Shown here: in pieces, positions 18,240 through 28,181 of the stretch
Layout of the letters: each line of letters begins with the position of its first letter
Numbering within the stretch: position 1 is the stretch's first letter
Assembly: GCF_026183695.1 (NCBI RefSeq)
Contig: NZ_JAPFRD010000002.1
Location: forward strand, 446,732-510,731
Source of the DNA: Alteromonas aquimaris
GTDB lineage: Bacteria; Pseudomonadota; Gammaproteobacteria; Enterobacterales; Alteromonadaceae
Reading direction: 5' to 3'
Length of the DNA: 64,000 bases
The notes under the pieces: generated by a model
Database searches by the model: none
Told to the model about the DNA's origin: nothing
What the model saw: the letters and a program-made list of their open reading frames with translations, nothing else
Program-made: the position numbers and the translations under genes

Positions 18240-18343
18240 ATATGATACCAACTACTAATTAGTGTGTTAGCACGTATAAAGGTAGATAGGTATAGACCTG
18301 GGAACAGGCTATTTTATTAAGTGTTATTTTTAAAGGTCTAATC

Positions 18344-19462
18344 ATGGCAAAAACAAACCTGCTAAATCTCAGTCGTACGATGATGCGTGAGTTCTTTAAT
18401 GAGATTGGCGAGAAACCGTTTCGCGCGGACCAGGTGATGAAGTGGATTTATCAGCAGGGTGTCAGTGATTTTGCCCAGATGAGTAACCTTAATAAAGGGT
18501 TGCGGGAAAAACTGGAGCTACATTGTGAGATTGTGGCGCCTGAAATTGCCTATTTTCAGGAAGCCAGCGATGGCACCATCAAGTTCGCATTAGCTTTAGC
18601 CGGAGGACAGGAAGTAGAGTCGGTTTGGATCCCAGAGAGTGATCGCGCCACGTTATGTGTCTCGTCACAAGTGGGCTGTGCATTAGAATGTACCTTCTGC
18701 TCGACGGCCCAACAGGGATTTAATCGTAACCTCAGTGTTAGCGAAATTATAGGTCAGGTCTGGCGTGTTGCCACCCACTTAGGTCTTTCAAAAGACACCA
18801 GCAAGCGTCCTATTACGAATGTTGTTATGATGGGGATGGGTGAACCGTTGCTTAACCTTAAAAATGTAGTGCCAGCGATGGATTTGATGTTGGATGACTT
18901 TGGTTTTGGCTTGTCAAAACGTCGGGTAACATTAAGTACATCTGGGGTTGTGCCAGCACTGGATAAACTAGGTGATCAAATTGACGTAGCCTTAGCGATT
19001 TCCTTACATGCGCCTAATGACACACTTCGTGATGAAATTGTGCCAGTTAATAAAAAGTACAATATCGAGGAATTCTTGGCTGGCGTTCGCCGCTATCTGG
19101 CAAAATCGAAAGCGAACCAAGGCAAAGTAACTGTCGAATATGTGATGTTGTCACATATAAATGACAGTACCGAGCAAGCTCATGAGCTTGCCAAGGTACT
19201 TAAAGAGACCCCCTGTAAGATCAATCTAATCCCATTTAATCCTTACCCGGGATCACCCTATACTTGCTCGAGCAACTCCCGCATAGACCGTTTTGCCAAA
19301 GTGTTGATGGAGTATGGTTACACGGTGGTCGTACGTAAAACGCGTGGTGATGATATTGACGCTGCATGTGGTCAGTTAGTCGGTGATGTTGTAGATCGAA
19401 CGAAAAGAATGTTAAAAAAACAGATGAAGGGCGAAGCAATTTCAGTAAAAATGAGTCAATAA
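18344..19462 (+). CDS. rlmN: 23S rRNA (A2503-C2)/tRNA (A37-C2) methyltransferase RlmN
   Basis: A radical SAM enzyme that methylates C2 of adenosine in 23S rRNA (A2503) and in some tRNAs (A37), affecting fidelity. The 372-aa protein carries the cluster-binding CxxxCxxC as Cys112, Cys116 and Cys119 ([17 protein letters not shown]). Downstream motifs are [26 protein letters not shown] and the C-terminal [17 protein letters not shown], with the cysteine that resolves the methyl-protein intermediate. It depends on the [4Fe-4S] clusters made by the locus upstream. The pilW-like gene follows after 22 bases. Confidence 0.96.
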   Translation: MAKTNLLNLSRTMMREFFNEIGEKPFRADQVMKWIYQQGVSDFAQMSNLNKGLREKLELHCEIVAPEIAYFQEASDGTIKFALALAGGQEVESVWIPESDRATLCVSSQVGCALECTFCSTAQQGFNRNLSVSEIIGQVWRVATHLGLSKDTSKRPITNVVMMGMGEPLLNLKNVVPAMDLMLDDFGFGLSKRRVTLSTSGVVPALDKLGDQIDVALAISLHAPNDTLRDEIVPVNKKYNIEEFLAGVRRYLAKSKANQGKVTVEYVMLSHINDSTEQAHELAKVLKETPCKINLIPFNPYPGSPYTCSSNSRIDRFAKVLMEYGYTVVVRKTRGDDIDAACGQLVGDVVDRTKRMLKKQMKGEAISVKMSQ

Positions 19463-19484
19463 CGAATTAAAAAGTGAAAAGTGC

Positions 19485-20654
19485 ATGCGTAACATTGTTT
19501 TAGCTTTAGTTTTTATATTGACAGGATGTGTAAGCCAAACCCAGCCAAATGGCTACATAGGCGACGAGTTTGACCAGGAAAAAGCGGCAAAAACGCGCAT
19601 ATCACTGGGTTTGACCTATTTAAAAAACGGTAATTATTCGCAAGCTAAAGCTAATCTTGACCAAGCACTTCAATACGCCCCCAGACTAGCCGACACCCAT
19701 TATTCACTTGCCTACTACTATCAACTGGTGGGCGAAACCCAACGCGCTGATGAATCATATTCAAATGCGTTAAAATTAGCTCCTCGTAATGCAGATATCG
19801 CCAATAGCTACGGTGCATTTTTATGCCAACAGCAACGCTACGAGGACGCCACCGAATTTTTCGAAAGTGCCTTAAACAATCGTCAGTATGCAAATGCGGC
19901 GGAGACTTATGAAAATATGGCGCTATGTGCCCAGGAACAGGGCCTCAATGAGGCTGCTGTAAGCCATTTGCAAAGTGCATTGAATCATCAGCCATCACGG
20001 GCGAAAAGCCTGTTTCTACTTAGCGAACTCTATATTGAAAATGGAGAATGGGATAAAGCGAAAAATAGTTTGAGAAAATATGAGCGTGTGGCGCGAGTAT
20101 CGGCTGAATCATTGTGGTTGCAGGTTCAGATTGCTCAAGGTCAAAATGACTTGGCTACAGCGAAAGGGTTTGGCGACATGTTGTTAGCCATGTTTCCGCA
20201 GAGTCCACAAGCTAAGGCATATAAAAACCAGAAAGATTCATGGGTGATGCCGCAAATAGAGGTTACCCGCAAAAAACGCCCCGTTGAACCACAATCCAAG
20301 ACTGAGGCGTTACCTGTCGAGCAAGCTGTGGGCTCGCCTGAAGTAGTAAAGGAACCTGGTGAAGCTGCTCCAGAAACCACAGACACTAGTTCCGATGTAG
20401 CTATTAATACTCAAGATACACCAATTGAATCGGTTCAAAATCAAACAGTTCCACTTGATGAACAGCCGCTAAATGAAATTTCTCAAGAAAATCCACGTTT
20501 TCATATTGTTCAGGCTAAGGAAAATCTGTACCGTATCTCGCTGATGTATAATTTAAAAATGTCTACACTACAAGAGTGGAACCAGCTAGATGAAGCGGGC
20601 GCCATCCGACAAGGCATGCGCTTGTGGCTTATCCCACCAGAACAACGCGACTAA
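19485..20654 (+). CDS. pilW: PilW/PilF-like TPR lipoprotein with C-terminal LysM-like domain
   Basis: An outer-membrane pilotin-type lipoprotein needed in related bacteria for PilQ secretin assembly and type IV pilus stability. The signal peptide ends in lipobox LTGC with Cys15. Residues about 35-240 form tandem TPR repeats (for example KTRISLGLTYLKNGNYSQAK and LADTHYSLAYYYQLVGE). A low-complexity acidic/Pro-rich linker follows (about 255-330). The C-terminal 50 residues (FHIVQAKENLYRISLMYN through MRLWLIP) look like a LysM peptidoglycan-binding motif. Typical PilF/PilW proteins are about 250 aa; this one has 389. The position between rlmN and rodZ is the conserved one for pilF/pilW. Confidence 0.88.
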   Translation: MRNIVLALVFILTGCVSQTQPNGYIGDEFDQEKAAKTRISLGLTYLKNGNYSQAKANLDQALQYAPRLADTHYSLAYYYQLVGETQRADESYSNALKLAPRNADIANSYGAFLCQQQRYEDATEFFESALNNRQYANAAETYENMALCAQEQGLNEAAVSHLQSALNHQPSRAKSLFLLSELYIENGEWDKAKNSLRKYERVARVSAESLWLQVQIAQGQNDLATAKGFGDMLLAMFPQSPQAKAYKNQKDSWVMPQIEVTRKKRPVEPQSKTEALPVEQAVGSPEVVKEPGEAAPETTDTSSDVAINTQDTPIESVQNQTVPLDEQPLNEISQENPRFHIVQAKENLYRISLMYNLKMSTLQEWNQLDEAGAIRQGMRLWLIPPEQRD

Positions 20655-20667
20655 AACAGTAGGGCTT

Positions 20668-21651
20668 ATGGAAGTTGAAGAACAACAAAAACAAGATAAT
20701 CCATCTCGTCCCAGCCCGGGTACGATGCTAAAAGCTGCCCGGGAAAAGCAAGGCATGAGTCAACAGGATATTGCGGACAAATTGTTTATCAAGCCTAAGA
20801 GCGTTGATGACATTGAAAACGACAAAGTCGATCCGCGAATATCGATAACCTTCACGAAAGGTTATGTAAAAATGTACGCCAAATATGTCGGGCTTGATGA
20901 TAAAACGGTGATTGCAGAGTTTGAAAAACTGCATGCTGGTCCTCCTCAGCAAGCTAATTTTCAGAGCTTTTCTAAAAAAGTAAATAAACAGGCCCACGAT
21001 GATCGTTGGATGATGGTGACATACGTCATTTTATTTTTAATCATCGCGGGCGTAGTAGGGTGGTGGTATCAACAAACCAATGACGACGGATTAATTGAAG
21101 ATACCAATGAAACAAGTGAAACCTTAGCGGTTCCACCTACTGATAGTGAAGAAACGTTTCAACAAACGCCTGTTCGTTCTGAATCGTTAAAACGCAACAC
21201 TGATACATTTTCAGCAGCGAATCAAAAAGAAGAGGAGCCTGCGCAGCAAGACCCGAATTTTGAAGTGCAGGACAGATTTCCCCTTTCTGAAGAAACGGAG
21301 CAGGATGACATCGCTCCCACACCAGAGGAAGCAGCCAGTTTAGAAGAAGAGGGGCCAAGTAACGCGACCGTGGAAACCAATCAATCTCTTGATCAAAATG
21401 TGTCAGGTGAGACAGCCTCACTGGAATTTTCATTTGGCGAGGATTGCTGGGTTAATATTAAAGATGCTACTGGCGAAGCCATTGCCTATGGCGTTAAAAA
21501 AGCGGGTCGTGTCATGACCATTCAAGGCATACCTCCCTTCGATATTACATTAGGTGCGCCAGATCAGGTGAATATCAGGTATAATGGTGAACCGGTCGAC
21601 ATCTCTTTTTATCAGAATGGCCGCACCGCACGTATCACGTTACCTTATTAG
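20668..21651 (+). CDS. rodZ: Cytoskeleton protein RodZ
   Basis: A bitopic inner-membrane protein that links the MreB cytoskeleton to the cell-wall elongation machinery. The start ATG at 20668 gives 327 aa and avoids an overlap with pilW. Domains: cytoplasmic helix-turn-helix (about residues 19-80, with [19 protein letters not shown]), a transmembrane helix (about 114-132), a long acidic periplasmic linker rich in E, Q and P, and a C-terminal DUF4115-type beta domain with [20 protein letters not shown] (about 251-270). ispG follows after eight bases, an arrangement also seen in E. coli. Confidence 0.93.
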   Translation: MEVEEQQKQDNPSRPSPGTMLKAAREKQGMSQQDIADKLFIKPKSVDDIENDKVDPRISITFTKGYVKMYAKYVGLDDKTVIAEFEKLHAGPPQQANFQSFSKKVNKQAHDDRWMMVTYVILFLIIAGVVGWWYQQTNDDGLIEDTNETSETLAVPPTDSEETFQQTPVRSESLKRNTDTFSAANQKEEEPAQQDPNFEVQDRFPLSEETEQDDIAPTPEEAASLEEEGPSNATVETNQSLDQNVSGETASLEFSFGEDCWVNIKDATGEAIAYGVKKAGRVMTIQGIPPFDITLGAPDQVNIRYNGEPVDISFYQNGRTARITLPY

Positions 21652-21659
21652 GAATTTTC

Positions 21660-22778
21660 ATGTTCGCAGAAAGTCCCATTAAACGTCGTCAATCGACCCG
21701 AATTTATGTTGGTGATGTACCAATTGGTGATGGCGCGCCTATTGCCGTCCAATCGATGACCAATACGCAAACTACAGATGTAGAAGCCACCGTCAGTCAA
21801 ATTAAACGCATTCAGGCTGTAGGCGGAGATTTGGTCAGAGTGTCGGTTCCTACCATGGATGCGGCAGAAGCCTTTAAACTTATTCGCCAGCAGGTTTCCA
21901 TTCCGGTTATCGCAGATATTCACTTTGATTACCGCATCGCGCTTAAAGTGGCTGAATATGGTGCTGATTGTTTACGAATTAATCCAGGGAATATCGGCAA
22001 CCTGGAACGCGTGAAAGCCGTTGTCGATTGCGCCAAAGATAAAAACATTCCCATCCGGATTGGCGTAAATGGGGGGTCATTAGAGCGCGATTTACAGGAA
22101 AAATATGGTGAACCAACGCCAGCAGCGTTGGTCGAATCAGCGATGCGTCATGTCGATATTTTGGACAAACTGAATTTCGACCAGTTTAAAGTCAGCGTTA
22201 AAGCATCGGATGTATTTTTAGCGGTGGGCGCATACCGCCAATTGGCGAAAGAAATTAATCAACCTTTGCACTTAGGCATCACCGAAGCAGGCGGATTGCG
22301 TGCTGGGGCAGTAAAAAGCTCGGTTGGACTGGGTATGCTACTTGCTGAGGGAATAGGCGATACACTACGTATTTCTTTGGCGGCCGATCCAGTGGAAGAG
22401 ATTAAAGTAGGTTTCGATATTTTAAAGTCGTTGCGTATTCGCTCCCGTGGCATCAATTTTATTGCATGCCCGAGCTGTTCTAGGCAGGAATTTGACGTGA
22501 TCGCTACTGTTAACGCATTAGAGCAGCGGTTAGAAGATATTCTTACGCCAATGGACGTATCAATTATTGGCTGCGTAGTGAATGGTCCTGGTGAAGCAGA
22601 GGTGGCAGATGTCGGTTTGACTGGTGCGCGCAATATGAGCGGTTTTTATCTAGATGGGAAGCGTCAGAAAGAGCGTTTGGCAAATGATGATTTAGTTGAA
22701 CAGCTGGAAAGACGAATTCGTGCTAAAGCAGCGCAATTGAACGAAAAAAATAAAATACCTGTTGAAGTGAAAGGGTAA
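21660..22778 (+). CDS. ispG: 4-hydroxy-3-methylbut-2-enyl diphosphate synthase
   Basis: A [4Fe-4S] enzyme of the MEP isoprenoid pathway that converts the cyclic diphosphate MEcPP to HMBPP. The 372-aa protein starts with [20 protein letters not shown], carries the TIM-barrel motifs [13 protein letters not shown] and [14 protein letters not shown], and has the C-terminal cluster region [13 protein letters not shown] plus [12 protein letters not shown] with the three ligand cysteines. It is probably co-transcribed with rodZ, and a terminator follows. Confidence 0.97.
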   Translation: MFAESPIKRRQSTRIYVGDVPIGDGAPIAVQSMTNTQTTDVEATVSQIKRIQAVGGDLVRVSVPTMDAAEAFKLIRQQVSIPVIADIHFDYRIALKVAEYGADCLRINPGNIGNLERVKAVVDCAKDKNIPIRIGVNGGSLERDLQEKYGEPTPAALVESAMRHVDILDKLNFDQFKVSVKASDVFLAVGAYRQLAKEINQPLHLGITEAGGLRAGAVKSSVGLGMLLAEGIGDTLRISLAADPVEEIKVGFDILKSLRIRSRGINFIACPSCSRQEFDVIATVNALEQRLEDILTPMDVSIIGCVVNGPGEAEVADVGLTGARNMSGFYLDGKRQKERLANDDLVEQLERRIRAKAAQLNEKNKIPVEVKG

Positions 22779-22813
22779 TCACCGGCTAAATGCAGTGATT
22801 GTTGTTTAAACGT

Positions 22814-22840
22814 AAAGCCCCTATAATACGGGGCTTTTAT
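22814..22840 (+). terminator. Terminator after ispG
   Basis: AAAGCCCC (22814-22821) pairs with GGGGCTTT (22830-22837) around an 8-base loop, followed by TAT. It separates the rodZ-ispG unit from hisS. The loop contains TATAAT, which could double as a -10 for hisS. Confidence 0.8.
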
Positions 22841-22861
22841 TTGTCAGTATGAGAATCCAAG

Positions 22862-24145
22862 TTGGCTAAAACCATTCAAGCGATTCGCGGCATGAACGAT
22901 TGCTTGCCGCAAGTGTCAGCTGCGTGGCAGCGTGTCGAAGGGACAATCCGTCAGGTTGTCGCCAGTTACGGTTATCAGGAAATACGCACGCCTATCGTAG
23001 AAAGTACCGAATTATTCAAGCGTTCTATCGGCGAAGTTACCGATATCGTTGAAAAGGAAATGTATACTTTTGAAGATCGCAATGGTGATAGCCTGACCTT
23101 GCGTCCGGAAGGTACCGCAAGTTGCGTGCGCGCGGGTAATGAACATGGCCTGTTTTACAATCAGCAACAGCGCTTGTGGTATATGGGACCTATGTTCAGG
23201 CATGAACGACCTCAAAAGGGGCGTTATCGTCAGTTTCACCAGTTTGGGGTCGAAGCTTATGGTTTAGAGGGTCCCGATATTGATGTAGAAGTGATTTTAC
23301 TCAGTGCCCGGTTGTGGAAAGCATTTGGAATGACTCAGCACGTAAAGCTTCAAATCAATTCGCTGGGTTCAAATGAAGCCAGACAAGCCTACCGCGATGC
23401 TCTAGTTCAGTTTTTAACATTGCATGAAGAAAAGCTTGATGAGGATAGTCGCCGACGTATGACGACAAATCCACTAAGGGTTTTGGATAGTAAGAATCCG
23501 CAAGTTCAAGCTGTTTTGGAAGATGCGCCGTCTTTGCTTGATTGCCTTGACGCTGAATCAAAAGAACATTTTTCCAAGCTATGTGAACGATTAAGCCAAG
23601 CGGGTATCCAATACGAGGTTAATCCACGTTTGGTTCGCGGTTTAGATTATTACAATCGCACTGTGTTCGAATGGGTAACCGATAGCCTGGGTGCTCAGGG
23701 AACGGTTTGCGCAGGTGGTCGCTATGATGGCTTAGTTGAACAGCTGGGCGGTAAACCTTCACCAGCGGTGGGCTTCGCGTTGGGACTTGAGCGCTTAGTG
23801 CTACTTCTGGAAACGTTGGAAGAAGGGGCCCTGGAACTCGCCGCTGCCGAGGTATACATATGCGCCCTGGGAGAGGAAGCCGAATCAGCAGCGTTAAATT
23901 TGGCAGAATCATTGCGCGACGAATTGCCACACTGCAAATTCATGCTGCATTGTGGCGGCGGGAATATGAAGAAGCAGCTTAAACGGGCAGATAAATCTGG
24001 AGCCACGGTAGCGCTCATTCTAGGTAGTGACGAAGTCGCTAACCGTACAGTAACGCTTAAGCCATTAAGAATCGAACAGTCACAACAAACAATAGCCTTT
24101 GATAGTTTGGCTGCCACGTTGGCCTCCCTTATTAAAGCTGAATAA
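22862..24145 (+). CDS. hisS: Histidyl-tRNA synthetase
   Basis: A class II aminoacyl-tRNA synthetase that charges tRNA-His. The start is TTG at 22862, giving [16 protein letters not shown], which aligns with the known N terminus; no ATG fits. The 427-aa protein has motif 1 (about residues 20-60), motif 2 with [20 protein letters not shown] and [20 protein letters not shown], the histidine-binding [15 protein letters not shown], and motif 3 in [12 protein letters not shown]. The anticodon-binding domain occupies the last 100 residues. A hisS-yfgM-bamB-der order is typical of gammaproteobacteria. Confidence 0.97.
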   Translation: MAKTIQAIRGMNDCLPQVSAAWQRVEGTIRQVVASYGYQEIRTPIVESTELFKRSIGEVTDIVEKEMYTFEDRNGDSLTLRPEGTASCVRAGNEHGLFYNQQQRLWYMGPMFRHERPQKGRYRQFHQFGVEAYGLEGPDIDVEVILLSARLWKAFGMTQHVKLQINSLGSNEARQAYRDALVQFLTLHEEKLDEDSRRRMTTNPLRVLDSKNPQVQAVLEDAPSLLDCLDAESKEHFSKLCERLSQAGIQYEVNPRLVRGLDYYNRTVFEWVTDSLGAQGTVCAGGRYDGLVEQLGGKPSPAVGFALGLERLVLLLETLEEGALELAAAEVYICALGEEAESAALNLAESLRDELPHCKFMLHCGGGNMKKQLKRADKSGATVALILGSDEVANRTVTLKPLRIEQSQQTIAFDSLAATLASLIKAE

Positions 24146-24221
24146 CTTTATACTGTGCTGGTGCCCCCAACTATAGGCACCGTATAGTAAAAACACGAAT
24201 TAATGTATTAGAGGTAACGAA

Positions 24222-24845
24222 ATGGAACAGTACGCCACCGAAGAACAACAAGTAGAGGCGATTAAGAAATTCTGGAAAGACAATGGCATAGCTATCGTTG
24301 TCGGTGCAGTAATTGGGTTAGGCGGGCTATGGGGTTGGCGCTATTACAGCGATAGTCAACTCGCTGCTAAAGAAGAAGCATCGGCTGCCTATCAAAAAGT
24401 GGTTGAAGCGCAGGCCGATATGCAAAGTACTGACCAACTAAAGACCTTCATTGAAAACAATACCGACACTGGTTACGCCATTATCGCCGGTTTAGTTGCG
24501 GCGCAAAAAGCCGTGGATTTAGATAACTTCTCCGAGGCTGAAAAGCATCTTCAGCAGGTGGCAAATGAAGCAGAAGACAAACAACTCGCCGCTGTCGCTT
24601 CTACGCGGTTAGCCCGTGTACAACTGGAACTAGGCAAAACGGAAGACGCGCTGGCGTCCTTAGAAAAAGTTACCTTAGCCAGTTTCGCGTCTCAGGTGGA
24701 CGAAATTAAAGGCGACATATTTGCCCGTCAGGGTGATGTGAAGAAGGCGAGAGAGGCTTACACCCGTGCACTTGCAGCGAGTGAAAACAGCCCTCTAATC
24801 AAAGTAAAGCTGGATAATTTAGCAGCTGTTGATCAAGCAGAATAA
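24222..24845 (+). CDS. yfgM: YfgM-family periplasmic ancillary SecYEG/chaperone protein
   Basis: An inner-membrane protein with one N-terminal transmembrane helix (about residues 24-40, NGIAIVVGAVIGLGGLWGW) and a periplasmic TPR-like domain. In E. coli YfgM works with PpiD near the SecYEG translocon. The start with EEQQVEAIKKFWKDNG is the family signature, and the 207-aa length is normal. bamB follows after 14 bases. PpiD, its known partner, is encoded at 54.5 kb in this window. Confidence 0.92.
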   Translation: MEQYATEEQQVEAIKKFWKDNGIAIVVGAVIGLGGLWGWRYYSDSQLAAKEEASAAYQKVVEAQADMQSTDQLKTFIENNTDTGYAIIAGLVAAQKAVDLDNFSEAEKHLQQVANEAEDKQLAAVASTRLARVQLELGKTEDALASLEKVTLASFASQVDEIKGDIFARQGDVKKAREAYTRALAASENSPLIKVKLDNLAAVDQAE

Positions 24846-24859
24846 AAGAGGCGGCATTT

Positions 24860-26107
24860 ATGTTTTTAACTGCTAAGTGGAATAAGGAAGTCAGAGTAGC
24901 CGGGCTGCTATCGTTTTCCTTATTGCTTTCAGGCTGCTCTACCATTTCTGACTGGTTTGCTGATGATGAAGAACTGGAAATTAGAAAACTTAATCCCATT
25001 GAGGCTAAGTTTAACCCTAACTTAGTGTGGGAGCAGGAAATTGGCGACGGTGTTGAAGAATACTTCTCTCGTTTACGCCCAGCTTACGACAACAAAATGG
25101 TGTTTGTCGCAGAGCGACAAGGTGAAGTTGCTGCTTTGAACCCCCAGTCAGGCAAAGTCATTTGGAAAAATAACTTCGCGAAATTTAAAGATGAAGGCAT
25201 GCTGGATTCACTTAGTCGACTATGGTCGAGTGGCGAATCGGCCAAAATTGCCGGACTAACGGCCGCAGATAAGATGCTATTCATCGGAACGGAAGATGGG
25301 GCAGTGATCGCACTTAACCAGGACGACGGGGTGGTAGTGTGGCAAGCCACGGTTGCTGGTGAAGTACTCGCCGCTCCAGCGATTGGCGAAGGGATACTCG
25401 TGGTCAATACAGGCGCTGGGGTGTTATTTGGGCTCGATGCCCAAACTGGTGAGCAGCTATGGCGCAGTGAATCCGATGTACCACCACTGACTTTGCGTGG
25501 AATCTCTGCCCCGACTGCTGGCAACGGTGGTGCTATTATTGGTACGCCAACTGGCAAACTGCAGGTAAATATTCTGGATTCAGGCGTGGTGGCATGGGAA
25601 ACGGCCATTACCACACCCGCAGGGGCCACCGAGTTAGAGCGGATAGTGGATATCGATGCGTCGCCTCTATTATACGGCGGCATTGTGTACTCCATTGCTT
25701 ATAACGGCACTCTTGCCGCAGTAGAACTGCGTAGTGGCCGGATAATCTGGAAGCGTGAGTATGCCTCTTACCGTAATTTGACGATGAGCGGAAACCAGCT
25801 ATTTGTAGTGGATAATAACTCGCATATATATGCTTTAGATCGTCGTAACGGTGTGGAGTTATGGTCACAAAGTGGCTTAAAGCGTCGCTCTGTTACTGAG
25901 GCTGAGCCCATTGGTGATTATATTGTTGTGGGCGATAAATGGGGCTTCTTACACTGGTTGGAACAAGAGTCAGGTAAAATCGTTGCGCGCTACTCGTTGG
26001 GCGGCGATGATGAAGATGAGTCTGTTTTCGTATCTCCGCTCAAAGTTGAAGATTATATAATTGCAGTTACCCGTGATGGCACGGTGGCAGCGATCACTTC
26101 AAAGTAA
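24860..26107 (+). CDS. bamB: Outer-membrane assembly lipoprotein BamB
   Basis: A lipoprotein subunit of the BAM complex that inserts beta-barrel proteins into the outer membrane. The signal peptide ends in lipobox LSGC (cysteine at about residue 26). The rest is an eight-bladed beta-propeller of PQQ-like repeats, seen as recurring blade motifs such as LNPQSGKVIWKNNF, LNQDDGVVVWQATV, LDAQTGEQLWRSE and LDRRNGVELWSQ. The protein has 415 aa. It is part of the hisS-yfgM-bamB block, and a terminator-like hairpin follows. Confidence 0.95.
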   Translation: MFLTAKWNKEVRVAGLLSFSLLLSGCSTISDWFADDEELEIRKLNPIEAKFNPNLVWEQEIGDGVEEYFSRLRPAYDNKMVFVAERQGEVAALNPQSGKVIWKNNFAKFKDEGMLDSLSRLWSSGESAKIAGLTAADKMLFIGTEDGAVIALNQDDGVVVWQATVAGEVLAAPAIGEGILVVNTGAGVLFGLDAQTGEQLWRSESDVPPLTLRGISAPTAGNGGAIIGTPTGKLQVNILDSGVVAWETAITTPAGATELERIVDIDASPLLYGGIVYSIAYNGTLAAVELRSGRIIWKREYASYRNLTMSGNQLFVVDNNSHIYALDRRNGVELWSQSGLKRRSVTEAEPIGDYIVVGDKWGFLHWLEQESGKIVARYSLGGDDEDESVFVSPLKVEDYIIAVTRDGTVAAITSK

Positions 26108-26169
26108 ATCGCAGGTAAATTTTTAACAAAGTTTACGCCCACTGCTTATACTTATATATGTATTGTACC

Positions 26170-26199
26170 GGCCGCATAATCTGCGGCCTGTGTTTTTTT
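26170..26199 (+). terminator. Terminator between bamB and der
   Basis: GGCCGCA (26170-26176) pairs with TGCGGCC (26182-26188) around TAATC, and a run of seven T follows at 26193-26199. It lies 27 bases before der, which suggests der is at least partly transcribed separately. Confidence 0.85.
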
Positions 26200-26225
26200 A
26201 AATAAATGTAATTAGGAATGCTTTC

Positions 26226-27671
26226 ATGTTGCCTGTTGTCGCACTTGTAGGAAGGCCAAATGTCGGTAAATCGACTTTGTTTAATCGCTTAACCAATACC
26301 CGAGATGCACTGGTTGCCGATTTTCCGGGTCTTACTCGTGATCGAAAATACGGTCAGGCAATGTTTGAGCAAAAGCAATTCATTGTAGTGGATACTGGCG
26401 GCATTACTGGCGATGAAGAAGGTATTGATGCAAAAATGGCGCATCAATCGCTGTTAGCAATCGAAGAGGCTGATGTAGTTCTGTTTCTGCTTGATGCCCG
26501 GGCCGGCTTATTACCAGCCGATCAAGGCATCGCAGATCATTTGCGAAAAACAGGTAAAAAAGTGTTCGTCGTTGCAAATAAAGTTGATGGTATTGATGGA
26601 CATAGCGAGAGTGCTGATTTCTATCGCTTGGGTATAGGGGAAGTTAACCAGATAGCGGCTGCGCACGGTCGTGGCGTTAGTCAGTTAATGGATTTGGCTC
26701 TGGAACCATTAAAAGACCAGTTTCCGGATATGCATGTGCAACCCAAAGTTCATCAGGAAGAAGAAGACGCTGAAGCACAATTACAACGTCTGCAGAACCT
26801 GCCTATAAAGCTGGCGATAGTAGGTAAACCCAATGTAGGCAAATCTACCTTAACCAATCGAATATTGGGAGAGGACAGGGTAGTGGTTTATGACATGCCT
26901 GGAACCACTCGCGACAGTGTGTATATTCCATTAACGCGAGATGAACGCGAATATATTTTAATCGATACAGCGGGTGTGAGAAAGCGCGGTAGGGTGACCG
27001 AAGCGATTGAAAAGTTCTCTATCGTCAAGACGCTGCAAGCCATTGAAGAGGCGAATGTGGTGTTACTGGTGATTGACGCCAGAGAAGGTATTACTGATCA
27101 GGACTTAAGCTTATTAGGTTTTGTTTTAAATTCAGGACGTTCATTAGTCTTAGCGGTAAATAAATGGGATGGTCTGAAAACGGATGTCAAAGATGATCTG
27201 AAGCGAGAGTTAGATCGTCGCCTCGGCTTTATCGACTTCGCTCGCTTACATTTTATCTCTGCGTTGCATGGAACCGGGGTGGGTAACTTGTTTGAGTCGG
27301 TAAACGAAGCCTATGCCAGTGCGACTAAACGTATTAATACAGCAATGCTTACGCAGATCATGGAGATGGCCCAACAGGATCACCAACCGCCTCTGGTGCG
27401 AGGACGGCGTGTTAAGATGAAATATGCCCACGCAGGGGGGTATAATCCACCAGTGATCGTGATTCACGGCAACCAGGTCGATGACTTATCTAACGCTTAC
27501 AAACGGTACCTGATGAACTATTTCCGTAAATCGTTAAACGTGATGGGGACGCCTATCCGCATAGAGTTTCGTGAAGGCAGCAACCCATTTGAAGGTAAGA
27601 AAAACCAGCTCACATTGGCGCAACAGCGCAAGCGCAAGCGCATGATGGCTTTTCATAATAAGAAAAAATAG
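26226..27671 (+). CDS. der: Ribosome-associated GTPase Der (EngA)
   Basis: An essential tandem GTPase for 50S ribosome assembly. The 481-aa protein has two G domains: GRPNVGKST near residue 9 with DTGG and NKVDG, and GKPNVGKST at about 201 with DTAG and NKWD. An acidic linker separates them, and a C-terminal KH-like domain follows with [19 protein letters not shown]. The basic tail (QQRKRKRMM) is usual. It is the last gene before the repeat block. Confidence 0.97.
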   Translation: MLPVVALVGRPNVGKSTLFNRLTNTRDALVADFPGLTRDRKYGQAMFEQKQFIVVDTGGITGDEEGIDAKMAHQSLLAIEEADVVLFLLDARAGLLPADQGIADHLRKTGKKVFVVANKVDGIDGHSESADFYRLGIGEVNQIAAAHGRGVSQLMDLALEPLKDQFPDMHVQPKVHQEEEDAEAQLQRLQNLPIKLAIVGKPNVGKSTLTNRILGEDRVVVYDMPGTTRDSVYIPLTRDEREYILIDTAGVRKRGRVTEAIEKFSIVKTLQAIEEANVVLLVIDAREGITDQDLSLLGFVLNSGRSLVLAVNKWDGLKTDVKDDLKRELDRRLGFIDFARLHFISALHGTGVGNLFESVNEAYASATKRINTAMLTQIMEMAQQDHQPPLVRGRRVKMKYAHAGGYNPPVIVIHGNQVDDLSNAYKRYLMNYFRKSLNVMGTPIRIEFREGSNPFEGKKNQLTLAQQRKRKRMMAFHNKKK

Positions 27672-27683
27672 CCCACAATTGAT

Positions 27684-27743
27684 GTCATCGCCTCAAATCT
27701 TCCGTCATCGCCTCAAATCTTCCGTCATCGCCCAAGATACCCC
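27684..27743 (+). repeat. 20-bp tandem repeat (minisatellite)
   Basis: Two perfect head-to-tail copies of a 20-bp unit starting GTCATCGCCTCAAATC lie at 27684-27703 and 27704-27723. A diverged third copy follows at 27724-27743 (GTCATCGCCCAAGATACCCC). Further degenerate units continue to about 27783. The array begins 12 bases after the der stop codon. Open frames across it are low complexity and not genes. Confidence 0.85.
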
Positions 27744-27890
27744 CTCGTCGCCTCAAATCCCCGTCTCATCGCCACAAATCCCCGTCATCGCCTCGCAGGA
27801 GGCGATCTCCTTAGACTCACAGCGATGTAGGTATCAACGTTTTGGTATTCATTACTTAGGTTAAACAGATTCCCGCCTGCGCGTGAATGA
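27722..27890 (+). repeat. Copy A of a 200-bp-spaced direct repeat
   Basis: This stretch recurs at 27922-28090 with an offset of exactly 200 bases and about nine differences in 169 positions by my count. It includes part of the 20-bp array, a perfect palindrome (ATCGCCTC-GCAG-GAGGCGAT, 27787-27806) and an inverted REP-like end (ATTCCCGCCTGC from 27869). Confidence 0.9.
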
Positions 27891-27921
27891 CTTACAAATG
27901 GCGGGAATACTAAACACACCA

Positions 27922-28092
27922 CCGTCATCGCCCAAGATACCCCCTCGTCGCCACAAATCCCCGTCTCATCGCCACAAATCCCCGTCATCGCCTCGCAGGA
28001 GGCGATCTCCTTAGACTCACAGCGTTGTAGGTATTAACGTTTTGGTATTCATCACATAGGTTAAAAAAATTCCCGCCTGCGCGGTAATGACG
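27922..28092 (+). repeat. Copy B of the direct repeat with REP-like palindromes
   Basis: Second copy of the repeat at 27722-27890. It holds the palindrome ATCGCCTC-GCAG-GAGGCGAT (27987-28006) and, facing it, ATTCCCGC-CTGC-GCGGTAAT followed by GACG (28069-28092). Both palindromes have the same plan: CGTC outside an 8-bp stem with a 4-base loop, in opposite orientations, as in REP/BIME elements. Confidence 0.88.
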
Positions 28093-28181
28093 ACAGCGTT
28101 GTTACGGATATGACAACAGAATCGTAGCGGGAATGAAGTTGAGAGAACTACAGTGATGACCGATTCTTCGGCCACCTTTCT

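Noticed and set aside
24151-24189. Imperfect palindrome around GGTGCC/GGCACC after hisS as a terminator
   Set aside because: No T tract follows on the plus strand (the sequence runs into AAAAAC), and yfgM follows shortly; termination is not supported.
27679-27864. Plus-strand frame of 61 codons over the repeat block
   Set aside because: It is a translation of the 20-bp tandem repeat (SSPQI-type low complexity) and not a gene.
27684-28092. Possible CRISPR array
   Set aside because: The repeats are tandem without spacers of uniform length, units are only 20 bp, and no cas gene is near.
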